Below, one piece after another: positions 44,301-58,800 of a stretch of 64,000 nt of DNA (the stretch's first letter is position 1; the number at the start of each line of letters is the position of its first letter). A program made the translations under genes and the position numbers. The notes under the pieces were generated by a model. It was not told the origin of the DNA. It ran no database searches and saw only the letters and a list, made by a program, of their open reading frames with translations. Source of the stretch: AP-15 sp963738185 (lineage in GTDB: Bacteria; Pseudomonadota; Alphaproteobacteria; ATCC43930; CGMCC-115725); contig CAVTVA010000003.1 in the NCBI GenBank assembly GCA_963738185.1, positions 1,922,001 to 1,986,000 of the forward strand. Reading direction: 5' to 3'.

Positions 44301-47300
44301 CCGGCGCCGATGTCCTTGTCATGCCGTCGCGCTTCGAGCCATGCGGCCTGACCCAGCTCTACGCGCTGCGCTACGGGGCGCTGCCATTGGTGCGCCGGGT
44401 CGGCGGCCTCGCCGACACGGTTGTCGACGCCGATGCCGTGAGCCTCGCCCACGGGACCGCGACCGGCTTCGCCTTCGACGAGGAGAGCGCGGGAGGGCTG
44501 AGCTCTGCGATCCGGCGCGCCGGCGCCTTGTTCGGCCAGCGCGCGGTGTGGCAGCGGATGGTCCGCCGGGCAATGACCCGCGACTTCAGCTGGGAGGCCG
44601 CCGCCCGCCAGTATTTGGCACTTTACCGCGAGCTATGCCGGGATGCCGCGTAGGCCGGTGCCGATACCGTTGCCGGCGGTTTAGACGAGGAACTCGATCC
44701 GCCGGTCTGGCACAAGCCATAAGAGCGCGACTGCAACGTAGAGCAGGATCGCGACCCACGGCCGCAGGAAGGCGAGCGGCATCGCGGCTGCATAAATCGA
44801 CACAGACAGCTTGCCCTTCAGATCGCTGCCCACCGCGGCGGCGAGCTTTGAGCTTTGGCCGTTGCGGGCGATAATCGCCCGTTGCAGCAACGAATAGCCG
44901 ACCGCCGCCAAAAACAGCACCGCGCCATAGGCGGCGGTCGGCAGTGCGGCAAAAGCGGTGTCGTCCATCCACCGGATCACGAACGGCACCAGCGACAGCC
45001 AGAACAACAGAAACAGGTTGGCCCATAATACTTTGCCATCGACGCGCTCGGTCGCGTGCAGCATGTGGTGGTGATTGTTCCAAAAGATGCCGATATTCGC
45101 GTAGCTCAGCGCATAAACGAGAAAGATCGGCATCGCGGAAAGCAGCGCGGCGAAATCCGAGCCCGCCGGCACCTTCATGTCGAGCACCATGATCGTGATC
45201 ACAATAGCGATCACGCCATCGGTAAAAGCTTCGAGCCGCCCCGTCTCCATCGTCGGCCTCCCTCCTGGGTCCGGGCGAACGGGTCGGACGTTGCGGCGGA
45301 GGGGCTATTCGAGGCCGATTGCCAATGCGATCCGACGCCGTATCACCTGGAGCTCCTGTCGCGTAATCGTTGACGGCGTGGCGGTCACCCGCAGCGTCGA
45401 AGTAGTCGCGACGCAATGTGACAGCGCATAGCATCGCTTTGTGCATCCGTTCTGCGGCGTCGGGTCTATCGCCAACGACAGATCAGCAATGGCGAGCCGC
45501 GCGTCCTCGGTGAGCGGGACGAGAATGACGTTCGGATAGGATGAATTAAACAACGCTTCGTCCTCGACCACGACCGCTGGACGCAGCTTATTCGGCTCCT
45601 TTGGAAGCCCGTCCCGCCAATAGACAACGACGATCTGGCCGGCGGAAAATCCAGCCAACGAATCAACTTTCCCCGGCTCGAGGTGTACCCCAATCGCGAT
45701 AAAACGCCGCCGCTTCGGGAGACGCCGCGACATACTCTCCGACGGCGCGGCTCTGCTCGCGAATTCGCTGTCGCTGCAAACGCAAAGCGGTTTCGTTGGC
45801 GATGTGCCGCAAATAGGTCGAAAGCCCCGTGCCGCGCGCGCGTGCCTCCGCCTCCAGCGTTTCCCTGATGTCGTCGTCCAGCCGGACCGATACCGGTGAA
45901 CCCATGCCCTATCTCCTGTATGACATACATGTAATACATATCGGGAAAGGAGCAAGCGCCTATCTATCTCACACATTGAAGCGGAAATGCATGATGTCGC
46001 CGTCGCGGACCACGTAATCGGCGCCTTCGAGTCGCATGCGGCCGGCGTCCTTGGCGCCCTGCTCGCCGCCATGGGCGACAAAATCCTCGTAGGAGATGGT
46101 TTCGGCCCGGATAAAGCCCTTTTCGAAATCGGTGTGGATGCGGCCGGCGGCCTGCGGCGCCTTGGTGCCGCGCGCGACCGTCCAGGCGCGCGCCTCCTTC
46201 GGCCCGACGGTCAAAAAGGTGATCAGGTCGAGCAATGCATAGCCGGCGCGGATGACGCGGGTGAGGCCCGCCTCGGCGAGCCCGAGCGAGGCCAGAAATT
46301 CGTCGCGCTCGGCGGCATCGGCGAGCTGGGCCAGTTCGGCTTCGATCGCCGCCGAGACTGCCACCGAACCGGCGCCGCGCCCGGCGGCGTAGTCGGCGAG
46401 GCGGCGGCTTTCGGAATTGCCGGAGCCGGCGCTCGCCTCATCGACATTGGCGATATAGAGCACCGGCTTGGCGCTCAGCAGTTGCAGCGCGTCGAGGCGC
46501 GTTTTCCGGTCGGCGCCGACGACCGCCGAGCGCGCCGGCTCGCCCGCGCGCAGCGCCGCCAGCACCGGCTCGATAACCAGGGCGAGCGCCTTCGCCTCCT
46601 TGTCGCCGCCGCGCGCCCGCTTGTGCACCGCCACGGCGCGGCGCTCGAGGCTTTCGAGATCAGCGAGCATCAGCTCGGTCTCAACGGTCTCGATATCGCG
46701 GATCGGGTCGACCGAGCCCTCGACATGGACGACATTCGGGTCGGCAAAGCAGCGCACCACATGGGCGACCGCGTCGACCTCGCGGATATGCCCGAGAAAC
46801 TGGTTGCCGAGGCCCTCGCCGCGCGCCGCCCCGCGCACCAGACCGGCGATATCGACAAATTCGAGCTGGGTCGGAATGATCTTCGCCGATTTCGCCAGAC
46901 GGGCGCAGACCGCGAGCCGCTCGTCGGGCACCGCGACGCGCCCGACATTGGGCTCGATCGTGCAGAACGGATAATTCGCCGCCTCGGCCGCTTCGGTCGC
47001 GGTCAAGGCGTTGAACAATGTGGACTTGCCGACATTGGGCAAGCCGATGATGCCGCAGCTGAAACCCATCGGCTGCTAAGGGCGCGCCACAGCGGGGTCG
47101 GCTTCGGGCGGGGCGAGGCGGCGGGCCACCTCGCTCATAAACGCCTCGGGCGCGCCGCCGAGCAGCAAGGGCACCATCTCGGCGACCGCATCGATCAGCG
47201 GCTCGACCCATTCGCTGATCTCGTCGGCGGGGAAGTTTTGCAGCACGTAGGGCAGCACCAGCTCCTTGACGCCGGGATGCCCGACCCCGATCCGCACCCG

Positions 47301-50300
47301 CCAAAAATCAGGGCCGATCAGCGCGTCGATCGAGCGCAGGCCGTTATGCCCGGCGCTGCCGCCGCCGCGCTTGACCCGCAGCTTGCCGGGACGCAGGTCG
47401 ATCTCGTCATGGATCACCACGATGTCCCCCGGCACGATCTTGTAAAAGCTCATCGCCGCCAGCACCGCCTCGCCCGAAGCGTTCATAAAGGTCTGCGGCT
47501 TTAGCAACAGCCGGCGCTCGCCGGCAACGGTGCCCTCGGCAAGCTCGCCTTTGAAGCGGTTGCGAAAGGCTGAGAAGCCGTACCTGCGGGCGATCGCATC
47601 GGCCGCCATAAAGCCGACATTGTGGCGGGTGCGGGCATAGCGGGCGCCCGGATTGCCAAGGCCGACGACAAGCCGCATGGGTCACGCAGCCGGCGAGCCT
47701 CAGGGTGCGGCCGGCGGCTCGGCCGCGGCCGGCGGTGCGGTGGCGGCGGTGGTCGCCTCCTCGCGCACCGCCGAAGAGGGCGCCACGCTGGCGATCGTGA
47801 AATCGCGCTCGGTGATCGTCGGGCGGCAGCCTTCCGGCACCGCGACTGCGCTGATATGGACACTGTCGCCGATATCGAGCCCATCGAGGTTGACGGTCAA
47901 ATGGTCCGGGATGTTGTCCACCGGGCAGATCAGGTCGATGCCGTGGCGCACGATGTTGAGGATGCCGCCGCGGCGGATGCCGATCGACAGCTCCGGGTTG
48001 ATAAAGACGACCGGCACGGTCACGGTCACCCGGCTGGTGGCCGCGATCCGCATGAAATCGACATGCAGCGGCGCGTCGGTTGCCGGATGGTACTGCACCT
48101 CGCGCGGCAGGGTGCGCTGCACCGCGCCATCGATCGTGAGATCGACCAGGGTGGCGAAAAACCCGCGCTTGGCGAGCGCCCGCGACAATTCGCGCGGATC
48201 GAGGCTGATCGGCGTCGGATCCTGCTTGCCGCCGTAAACGATGCCGGGAACGCGCCCCGCCCGCCGGGTGGCGCGGGCCGCCCCCTTGCCGGCGCGGGCG
48301 CGCAGTTCGGCGCTGAGGCTGGTGATCTCGGGCATCGGTAGTCGCTCCTCGTTGCAGGATGGCCCCAGGTCCCACACGGGATCGGGCCGAGTGAAATTAG
48401 GCCAACATAGGTTTGGCGTTGGCGGCCCGAGCGCAAGCACGCCGCGACGCGATGGCCGGGGCTTGCCGCAGGCGGGCGAGGTTCAATCGAACAGGCTGGA
48501 GACCGAGCGCTCCTCGCTGATCCGGCGGATCGCCTCCGCGATCAGCGGCGCGATCGATCACCTGGCGGATGTTGCTGGCCTCGCGCACCGCCTCGGTCGC
48601 GATGATGCTGTCGGTCATCACCAGCGCCTCGATCGGCGAGGCGGTGACCCGCGCCACCGCGCCGCCCGACAACACGCCGTGCGTCACATAGGCGAATGCA
48701 CCGCCGACGCGCCGGCCTCGATCAGCGCCGACGGCCGCGTTGCACAGGGTGCCGGCGCTGTCGACCATGTCGTCGATCAGGATGCAGCTGCGTGCCGCGG
48801 ACATCGCCGATGATGTTCATGACCTCGGAAACGCCGGCCCGCTCGCGCCGCTTGTCAACGATCGCCAGATCGGCGTCGAGCCGGCGGGCGATGTGCCGCG
48901 CGCGGTAGACGCCGCCGACATCGGGCGACACGATGACCAGATCGCGGCGCGCATGGTGGTCGAGAATGTCTTTCACCAGCACCGGCGCGGCGATAGAGAT
49001 TGTCGGTCGGGATGTCGAAAAAGCCCTGGATCTGCCCGGCGTGCAGATCGAGGGTCAGCACCCGGTCGGCGCCGGCCGCGGTGATCATGTTGGCGACGAG
49101 CTTGGCCGAGATCGGGGTGCGCGAGCCGGATTTGCGGTCCTGCCGGGCATAGCCGTAATAGGGGATCACCGCCGTTACCCGCCGCGCCGAGGCGCGCTTC
49201 AAGGCGTCGAGGCTGACCAGCAGCTCCATCAGGTGGTCGTTGGCCGGGTATGAGGTCGATTGGATCACGAAGACATCCTCGCCGCGGACGTTTTCGTGGA
49301 TCTCGACGAACACCTCCATGTCGGAAAAGCGCCGCACGCTGGCCCTGGTCAGCGGCAACGACAAATAGGCCGCGATCGCCTCGGCGAGCGGGCGGTTGCT
49401 GTTGCAGGCGAGGATCTTCATCCGACAGCCATCGGCGCCGGCGGGCCATGCCCCGCGGCTTCACGCGACCGACACTGTAACAATGCCGGCGCGGCCTGGC
49501 AATCGCGGCCGCTGCGCCGGCTCACGACGGGCCGCCGGGCGACGGGGCCGCCGCGGTCGACCAGCTCCATGATCCCGCCCTGGGCCGAAGCCGCGACCGT
49601 GTAGGCGACATCGCCCCAAGGACCCTCCAAGAGGCCTGCCGGAACATCGTTCTGCTGCGCCACCGTGCCGATTTCGGTGCCGTTCGCGCGGCGCACGTGC
49701 CAGACGATCTTGACATGCTGCATCCCCGCTATCGGGCTGGCGACGGCAACATCGGCATAGAGGACGAGGTCGGCCTGCGCCGTCGGGCCGGAGACGATTG
49801 CGACATCCTGCCGCTTCAACAGCGCAGTGATGGCGCGGTCGAGTGCTGCTCCGCCATCGCCCGGCGCGCCATCGACCCCGCGGATCAACAGTCGCGTCCG
49901 GCCGCCGGCCTTGGCCACGACCGGGGCCTTGCCCTCCAGCATCGCCGCGATCTGGTCGGCGCTGGCAGCGGCCAGGCGCGTCACCGCGTCCTGGGTCCCT
50001 TGTTGCCAATCCTGCGCCCCGGCCTCAATCCGTTCGGCGCGCTCGCCGAGCGATTTACCGGAGGGGTCGCGCAGGTTCCACAGCACGATCACCGCCGCCT
50101 TGCCGCCGGTGGGCGGCATCGCTTGGACCCGGCCGTCGAGTTGGTAGCTGGCGATGCTCGCCGCCCGGTCGCTGGCCGCAATGTCGCGCTGCTGCAGCGC
50201 CTGCGCCATCGCCGGCGCGAGCTTTGCGGCGGTCGCCCGCGGCCCGCCTTTGAGTGGAGCGATCGCGACGCTGGCGTCGTCGCGCAGGGTCAGCATCGGC

Positions 50301-53300
50301 GAGCCCGGCTTTGGCACGTCGTCGGCAAAGGGGTGCGGCAGCGGCTGACAGGACGCCAGAAACAACGCGGCGGCAACATGCGCGCACCAGGAAGGCGGCC
50401 GCAGGGGCGAGCTCATCGCACCGGCAACATGCCGCCGGCGAGGCGGCCAAGCAGGCGGATCAGATCGGGCGTCACTGGGCCGGGATCACAAGGAGCGGCG
50501 CAACGCGGTCAGCCGTCGAGCACTATGGCGGAGAGAGCGCGGCCATAGGCCGCCTCGCCGCGCAGGCAGGCCCGGCGATAGCTGAAACATCGATCCTCGG
50601 CGACAACGGTGTCCATGGCGGCGTGCTGCACCACGGCCACCCCGGCTCGCTTGAGGCGGTGCTCGACATAGCCCGCGAGGTCGAACATGAAATGGCCGGC
50701 ACGCCGCGCCGGCGCAAAAAACACCTCCGCGGCAAGATCTTCGGCGAGGATCGGCTGCGGAAATTCGGGGCCGACCTCGTAGGATGAAGGCCCGATGCAG
50801 GGGCCGATGCCGGCCCGGATATGGCGGGGCTCGGCGCCGATCGCCAGCATTCCGGCAACTGTCGCTTCGACGACCCCGCGCAAGGCCCCGCGCCAGCCGG
50901 CATGCGCGGCGCCGATGACCCGCGCGACCGGGTCATGGAAGAGGACCGGGGCGCAATCGGCAGTCAGCACCCCCAAAGCCAATCCCGGGATTCGGCTGAC
51001 CATCCCGTCGGCCACGGGGGCATCCTCGCGGCGCCATGGCGTTTCCACGGTTAGGACGGCGGAGCTGTGGATCTGACGGCAGGTCAGCAGCCGATCGGCG
51101 CCGAGCCCGAGCCCCTCCATTGCGATCATGCGATTGCGGGCGACCCGCTCCGCCGCGTCGCCGGAGCCGAACCCGCAATTCAACGATGCGAATAGCCCCT
51201 CGCTGACCCCGCCGCGACGAGTGAAGAACCCGTGGCGGACCCCGCCTTCGGCATCGAGCGTGGCGAGCGTGATCATTGCTCCGTTTCCAGCGCATCGAAG
51301 CCCGGCGGCACCCCCAGCGCCGGCGAGGTCAGCGCCACGACCTTGAACAAAGACCCCATTTGCGCCGGGTCGAGCAGACGCGCAACACCGCTTTCCAGCC
51401 GCTGCCGCGCGGCCGGCGTCGCGCGCGCCGCCAACGCGGCCAGCCGCGCCGAAATCCCGAGAGCGCGCAGGAAGTCGCCCTGCGGCACCGGCCCCCAAAT
51501 CTCGGCCCCGGCGGCTCGGGCGGTTTGCGCGAAAGCGGCAAAATCGACGTCGGCGCTGAGGTCGGTCGTTCCGGGCATTTCCAGCGGGTCGGCCGGTTGG
51601 TGGCGGCGCACGCCGCGCAAGCTCGGCCCCGGCGCGCTCGGGAAGTAGCCGTAATCGATGAACAAGGCCGCTCCCGGTGAACACTGCAGCCGCGCTCCGA
51701 GCGTCGCCGCAATGGAGAGTGCGGCGGGGCAGATCTCGACGGCGGCGCCCGGCGGCGCCGTATGGCGCAGCGGCTCGGGGACGAGCAGGTCGATGACCGG
51801 GCTCTCGGCGCCATCGATAAACGACAGCCGATCACCTTCGGGGCCGAGCCCCACCCCGCGCTCCGACCAGTGCCGAGCCCCGCGCACCAGCTGCCGGATC
51901 GGCAGCGCGTCGAGGAACTCGTTGGCGACGAGGATCAGCGGTCCCGTGGGCACCTCCTCGACCCCTGTCACCCAGACCGGGTCGGCGGCTTCGAGGCGGC
52001 GCTGCTGCTCGGTCCGCAACAGCGGACTCGCCTCGACCAGATAGAGCCGCCATGCCCGGCGGAATTCCGGCACGGTCGCGGCGGCGCGCAGCAGATCGGC
52101 GGCAAGCACGCCGCTGCCCGGCCCCAGCTCGGCCAGCACAACCGGGTTGGGCCGGCCGATCCGCTCCCATATCAGCGCGCACCACACGCCCAAAAGCTCG
52201 CCAAAGATTTGGCTGATTTCGGGCGCGGTGACAAAATCGCCGGCCGCGCCAAGCGGGCGACGGCTGGCGTAATAGCCGAGCTCCGGATCGTGCAAGGCCA
52301 TCGCCATATAAGGCGGCGACCGAGAGCGGGCCCTCGGCGCGAATGCGGCGGATGATCTTGTCGGCGAGCGCACCCTGCGTCATAGCCGCGCCGAGGCGCG
52401 CCGCGGCCGCCGGGCCCAGATGATAAGGATGATGCCGGCGAGCAGCACCGGGATCGACAGCAGCTGCCCCTCGGTCGTGCCGAAGACCAGATATCCGATT
52501 TGCGGATCAGGCTGGCGGAACATTTCGCCAAAGATACGGGCCACCGCGTAGCCGGCCAGAAACAGCCCGGTGACGACCCCCGGCCGCCGCCTGGCGCCGA
52601 GCCGCTCCGCCACGAACAGCAGCAGGAACAACAGGATTCCTTCGCAAAACGCTTCGTAGAGCTGGCTCGGATGGCGCGGCACCGGCCCGCCATTCGGAAA
52701 GATCATCGCCCAAGGCACGTTGCTCGGGCGGCCATACAGCTCACCGTTGATAAAATTGGCGATGCGGCCAAAGAACAGGCCGATCGGGACCGCTTCAATG
52801 ACAACGTCGGAAAAAGCGAACAGGCGGAGCTTGCGTTGCCGGGTGAACAGGATGATGGCGATCGTCACACCGATGGCGCCGCCGTGAAACGACATCCCGC
52901 CATGCCAGACTTCGAGCGCCTGCAGCGGATGGGCCGAGTAGTAGCCGGCATTGTAAAACAGGACATAGCCGATGCGGCCGCCAACGACGACGCCGAGCGT
53001 CGCCCAGACGAGAAAATCGTCGATGTCCTGGCGGCCGACCAGATGCGGCGGCCGGGAGGCGAGATAGAGGCAATAACGCCAGCCGATCACCAAGGCGGCG
53101 ATATAGGCAAGCGCGTACCAGCGGATCGCGAACGGGCCGAATGAGACAGCGATCGGATTGATCGCCGGAAACGGGATCACCAACAGCGGCATTGGCCAAT
53201 AATCGCTATGCTGTCATTGCGAGGAGCCCCCAGGGCGACGAAGCAATCTCGTGCAGCATCAGCCGACATACGGCACCAGATTGCTTCGCTGCGCTCGCAA

Positions 53301-55777
53301 TGACATCTCTCTACGAACTTCTGATCCCGCACTTAGCGCCGAGCATCGTCGGTGCCAGGGCGAGCGCGAAACGCCGTGCGGCCGCGTTGTTATAGGGGGC
53401 GAGCGGGGCATCGCCAAGAAATCTGGCGGCGGCGTTATGCCGCTGGCGGGATCTGCGCCCCGGTTCATCCCTCGGCGAGCAGCACGATCGCCCCGGTGGC
53501 CTCATGCGGCGGAACGGCAAGATCGCCGTCAGGCATGCGGACGAAGGCGATCCCGCCCCGGGTCAGATAATCGGCGGTGTCGGCCAGCCGCTCGACGCCG
53601 AGCTCGATCGCGGCGATGCCCGGCAGCGGAAATTCTCGGTCGAGATCGAGGCCGGGGTGCATCGTGCGAAAATCATCGGGTGTGGCGAACACGATCCGCT
53701 GCCGCCCGACATGGACCACGGCGACGGCATCGGTGGTCGTCACCTGGACAATGCCGAGCAGCCGGTCGTAAGCCCCCAGCAACGGGGTGGTGCTGTCGAC
53801 CAGGACATGGATGGCGTTGAGTCGTTGCGCGCCGTTGGGATGAACCAGCCATTCGGGCCGGCGCATCAGCTCAGGCGTCAGATGGCTGCACAAAAAGCTT
53901 TCGAGCCCCGGCGTTTCCTGCGGCGGCAGGGAGACCAGGCTGAAGCGCGGCATCAGGGTTTCCGCGGCCAGCTCTGTTCGGCGCGCCAGCGGGCGCGGCT
54001 CGGACGGGTGCAGCCCTCGGCGCAGCAATGCCGCGCGAGCCTCTTCCGCGGTTCCGGCCGGGGCGAAGGCCGCCGCCATCGCTCCCTCGCGCCGCTCCAG
54101 AAATCTGGCCAGATGCTCGACCCCATCGGCCGCATCGACGATGCCCATCAGCTCGAGATAGTTCGAGCCAAACATGATGCAGTAATTGGCCGTGCCGCGG
54201 CCGATATGACGCCCGCGCGGCGACAGGGTGAAGCCGAGCCGGGTCCACGCGTCCCGGGCATGTTCGAGGTCGCGCACGGCGACGATGACGTGGTCGATGC
54301 CGGCGATGCCAGTGTCCATCGGCTCACCCTGTGCTGTGGCGCCGGCGCGGGGCTCAGGCACCGCGTTCCGGGAACAGCTCGAGCAGCCCCGATCGCGAGG
54401 CCGGGCAAATGCCGCGCTCGGTGATCAGCGCGGTGACCAGCCGGGCCGGGGTCACGTCGAAGGCATAATTGGCGGCAGCGCTAGCCACTGGGGTGAGGCG
54501 AACCGCGACCCGGCGGCCGTCCTCGCTCCATCCCTCGATATGGGTGACCTCGCGGGCATCGCGGCATTCGATCGGGATCGCGGCGCCGCTGTCGATCTCC
54601 CAGTCGATCGTCGGCGACGGCAGGGCGACATAAAACGGGATGTCGTTGTCGTGCGCCGCCAGCGCCTTCAGATAGGTGCCGATCTTGTTCGCGACGTCGC
54701 CGGCAGCGGTGGTGCGGTCGGTGCCGACCAGGCACAGATCGACAAGGCCCTGCCGCATCAGATGGCCGCCGGCATTGTCGACAATGACGGTGTGCGCCAC
54801 CCCGTGCTGGCCGAGTTCCCACGCGGTCAGGCTGGCACCCTGGTTGCGCGGCCTGGTCTCATCGACCCAGACATGCAATGGGACGCCGTTGTCATAAGCG
54901 CGATAGACCGGCGCCAGAGCGGTGCCCCAATCAACCGTGGCGAGCCACCCGGCATTGCAATGGGTCAGCACCTCAACCCGGCCGGTCTCGTGCTTGCGCC
55001 GCCAGGCTTGGGCGATCAGTGCCGCGCCGTGCTCGCCGATCGAGCGGTTGATCGCGACATCCGCTTCGGCGATGAAGCCAGCTTGCGCCATGGCGGCGGC
55101 GAACCGGCGTTGCGGCGGCAGGTCGGCCAGCGCGCGCCGCACTTGGCCGAGCGCCCAGCGCAGGTTGACCGCGGTCGGGCGGGTCGCGGCGAGCACTCTT
55201 TCGGCGTCAGCAAGGCCGGCGTCGCTCGGGTCGGCGGCCATCGCCAGCGCCATGCCGTAAGCGGCGGTAGCGCCGATCAGCGGCGCGCCGCGCACCTGCA
55301 TCGCGCGGATCGCGTGCGCCGCATCGTCGAGCGTCGCGAGGCTGACGATCGCGAGTTCGTGCGGCAGGCGGGTCTGATCGATGATCTCGACGGTTCGTCC
55401 ATCCGGCGACGGCCACACCGTGCGCATCGGGCGGCCGCCGACGTTCATTTCAGGGTGCCCCGGTCGAATCTGGGCGGGGATCGGCCGGTCGCAGCACTCG
55501 CCCGGCGACCGCGTCGAGGCGGGCCAACAGCGCCGGGTCGCGCCGCTCGGGCGCGGTGATCAGCGCATGGTCGAGCGCGCGCTGGCACCCTTGGCGGCAC
55601 GGGCCGGAATGGGCGGCGAGCAGCGGGACGACGTGGCGGACCAGCGCCTTTGCCTTTTGCGCAGTGGCCAGCAACACGCCGACGATCATCTCGACCGTCA
55701 CCGCATCGTGCGCCGGGTGCCAGCAATCGTAATCGGCGACCATCGCCAGCGTCGCATAGCAGATTTCCGCCTCGCGG

Positions 55778-55809
<32 letters not shown>

Positions 55810-58800
55810 AATCACATCGCAGCCCCAGGAGCGATAGAGCCGGCTCTCGGCCAAGGACGAGAATTGCGGCCCTTCCATGACCAGATAGGTGCCGCCGCGC
55901 TTGACTGTTAGGCCGGCCGGTCCCGCCGCCGCGACCAGCGCATCGCCGACCCGGCCGCAGACCGGATGCGCCATCGACACATGCGCGACGCAACCGGCGC
56001 TGAAAAAGCTCTTCACCCGCGCGAAGGTGCGGTCGATGAACTGGTCGATGATCACGAAATCGCCGGGCATCAGATCTTCGCGCAGGCTGCCGACCGCGGA
56101 GAGCGAGACGATGTCGGTGACGCCGCAGCGCTTCAGCGCGTCGATATTGGCGCGAAAGTTGATCTCGGAGGGCGGCAGCACGTGCCCGCGCCCATGACGC
56201 GGCACGAACACGACCGGCTGACCGTCGAGATTGCCAAAGCAGAACTCGTCGGAGGTTGGCCCGAACGGGCTCTCGACCCGTCGCCACGCGACATCGGCGA
56301 GGCCGTCGATCTCATAAAGCCCGCTGCCCCCGATGATGCCGATGACCGGTGTGCTCATTGGCGGCTCAGTGGATGCGCGACCAGATTTTGCGCTTGGCCG
56401 CGTAAAATATCCCGACCGTGACGATCAGGAACAGGAACACCTTGGCCCCGATGATATGCCGGCTGTCCAGATTGGGGTGCGAGGCCCAAGTCAGGAAGGT
56501 GGCGGCATCGTGCGCCATCTGCGGCACTGTGGCCTTGGTCCCGTCGGCATAGGTGACCGCCCCTGCGCTGAGCGGCGGCGGCATCGCGATCATATGGCTG
56601 GGGAAATACTCGTTGTAATACTTGCCGGACGGAACCTCGACCCCCTTCGGCGCCGGTTTGTAGCCGTTCAGGATCGCGTAGACGTAATCGGGGCCGCCGG
56701 CGCGGGCCGCGACCAGCATCGATTGGTCGGGCGGCAGCGCCCCGCCATTTGCCGCGCGAGCCGCCTCGTCGTTGGGAAAGGGTCCCGGGATCGGGTCTGC
56801 CGGAAGGCATGGCCGCTGATACATCTGGCCCTTGTCGTTGGGCCCGGCGTTGCACTGGTAGGTGGCGGCCAGCGCCTTGACCTCGGCCGCGCTGTAGCCG
56901 AGCGCCGTCAGGTCGCGAAAATAGAGATGCGTCACCGGATGGCACGCGGAGCAGACTTGCTTGTACACTTGAAAGCCGCGTTGCAGCGCCGCCGGATCGT
57001 AGGTGCCGAAGACCCCGTCGAACGACCATTGCTGGTGCGGCAATGGCGGGGTCTCCTGGGCGCGCGCCGATATGGGCGCGAGCGCCAACAAAAGGGCCAG
57101 CGCTGCCGCGGCGCGGGCAAGCCTGAAGGTGTTGACAGGCCTCGGCATGTTGAGCGGCATCTCAGGGCTTCTCCATCGGCGCGGCGCCGGCGCGGCCCCG
57201 CACCGACCCGCCCCCCAGCACCGGGGTGCCGATGCTGGCCGGCAGCGGACGCGGCCGCTCGAGCTTGCCGATCAACGGGAACAGAACCAGGAAGTGGAAG
57301 AAATAATAGAAGGTCGCGATCCGCCCGATTGTGATGACGATGCCCTCAGGCGGATGGGCGCCGACCCAGCCGAGCGCCAAGACCGCGATCACCAGGAGCC
57401 AGAACACCCATTTATATACCGGGCGGAACTTGGCGCTGCGCACCGGCGAGGTGTCGAGCCACGGCAGCACGAACAGGATCAGGATCGAGGCGGCCAGCAG
57501 CAGCACGCCGGAGAGCTTGCTCGGCACCGAGCGCAGGATCGCGTAGAACGGCAGGAAGTACCATTCCGGCGTGATTTCCGGCGGCGTCTGCATCGGGTTG
57601 GCCGGAATGGAATTCTGCGGATCGCCGAGAAAGTTCGGCGCGTAGAACACGAAGAACGCGTAGACCAGCAGAAAGACGCTGAGCCCGAACAGATCCTTGA
57701 TCGTGTAGTACGGATGAAACGGGATCGAATCCTGCGGGCCCTTCAGATCGATGCCGAGCGGGTTGTTGGAGCCGAAGCGGTGCAGCGCCACCAGGTGCAG
57801 CAGCACGACAAAGACGATGATGAACGGCAGCAGGTAGTGCAGCGCGTAGAACCGGTGCAGGGTCGGATCGCCGACATTGTAGCCGCCCCACAAAAACGTC
57901 ACGATCGGATGGCCGATCAATGGCAGCGCCGAGAATAGATTGGTGATGACGGTCGCCGCCCAATAGCTCATCTGCCCCCAGGGCAGCACATAGCCCATAA
58001 AGGCGGTGGCCATCATCAATAGGAGGATGACGACGCCAAGCATCCACAACAGCTCGCGCGGCTGCTTGTACGAGCCGTAGTATAGCCCGCGGAAGATATG
58101 GATGTAGACGATGGCAAAGAACATCGACGCCCCGTTCTCATGGGCGTAGCGCATCAGCCAACCATAGTTGACGTCGCGCATGATGCGCTGCACCGAGTCG
58201 AAGGCAAGCTCCGAGCTCGGCGTGTACTGCATCGCCAGAAAGACGCCGGTAACGATCATTACGAGCAGCATGATCCCGGCGAGCGATCCGAAATTCCACC
58301 AATAGCTCAAATTGCGCGGGGTCGGATATTCGTTGAGCTCGTGGTCCAAGGTCGCCAAGAACGGCAACCGGTAGTCGATCCAGCGGATGATCCGGCGGCC
58401 GGCGCCGGGACGGGTTTCGGCCATCGCGCTCTCCTAGCCGATCCTGATCGTGGTGTGGCTGTTGTCGGCGAAGGGCGCGGCAAGGTCGCGACCCGCCTGG
58501 TCCCAAAGGATATTCCCCGGCGCATCATAGTCCCTGCCATGGCCCCGGCAACCGCGGCCGCCGGCCCGGCCGCCACAGTACCGGGTCCGGCCGCGCCGCG
58601 GCAGGGCAATGTGCTGGTGCGCCAGATTGGCCATTGATAACCTCTTCGCTTGCGGGCTTGCTCGCCAGCCGCAGCCGCCGGCGAAGCTATACTGTTGAAG
58701 AAGGCGAACTATGCGACAGACTGCCGCAGAAATCGGCGGCAAAGCAGTGGTCTCGACCGCCAATCCGGTACATTCGAGCGCGTCAACAACCCGGTCGTCG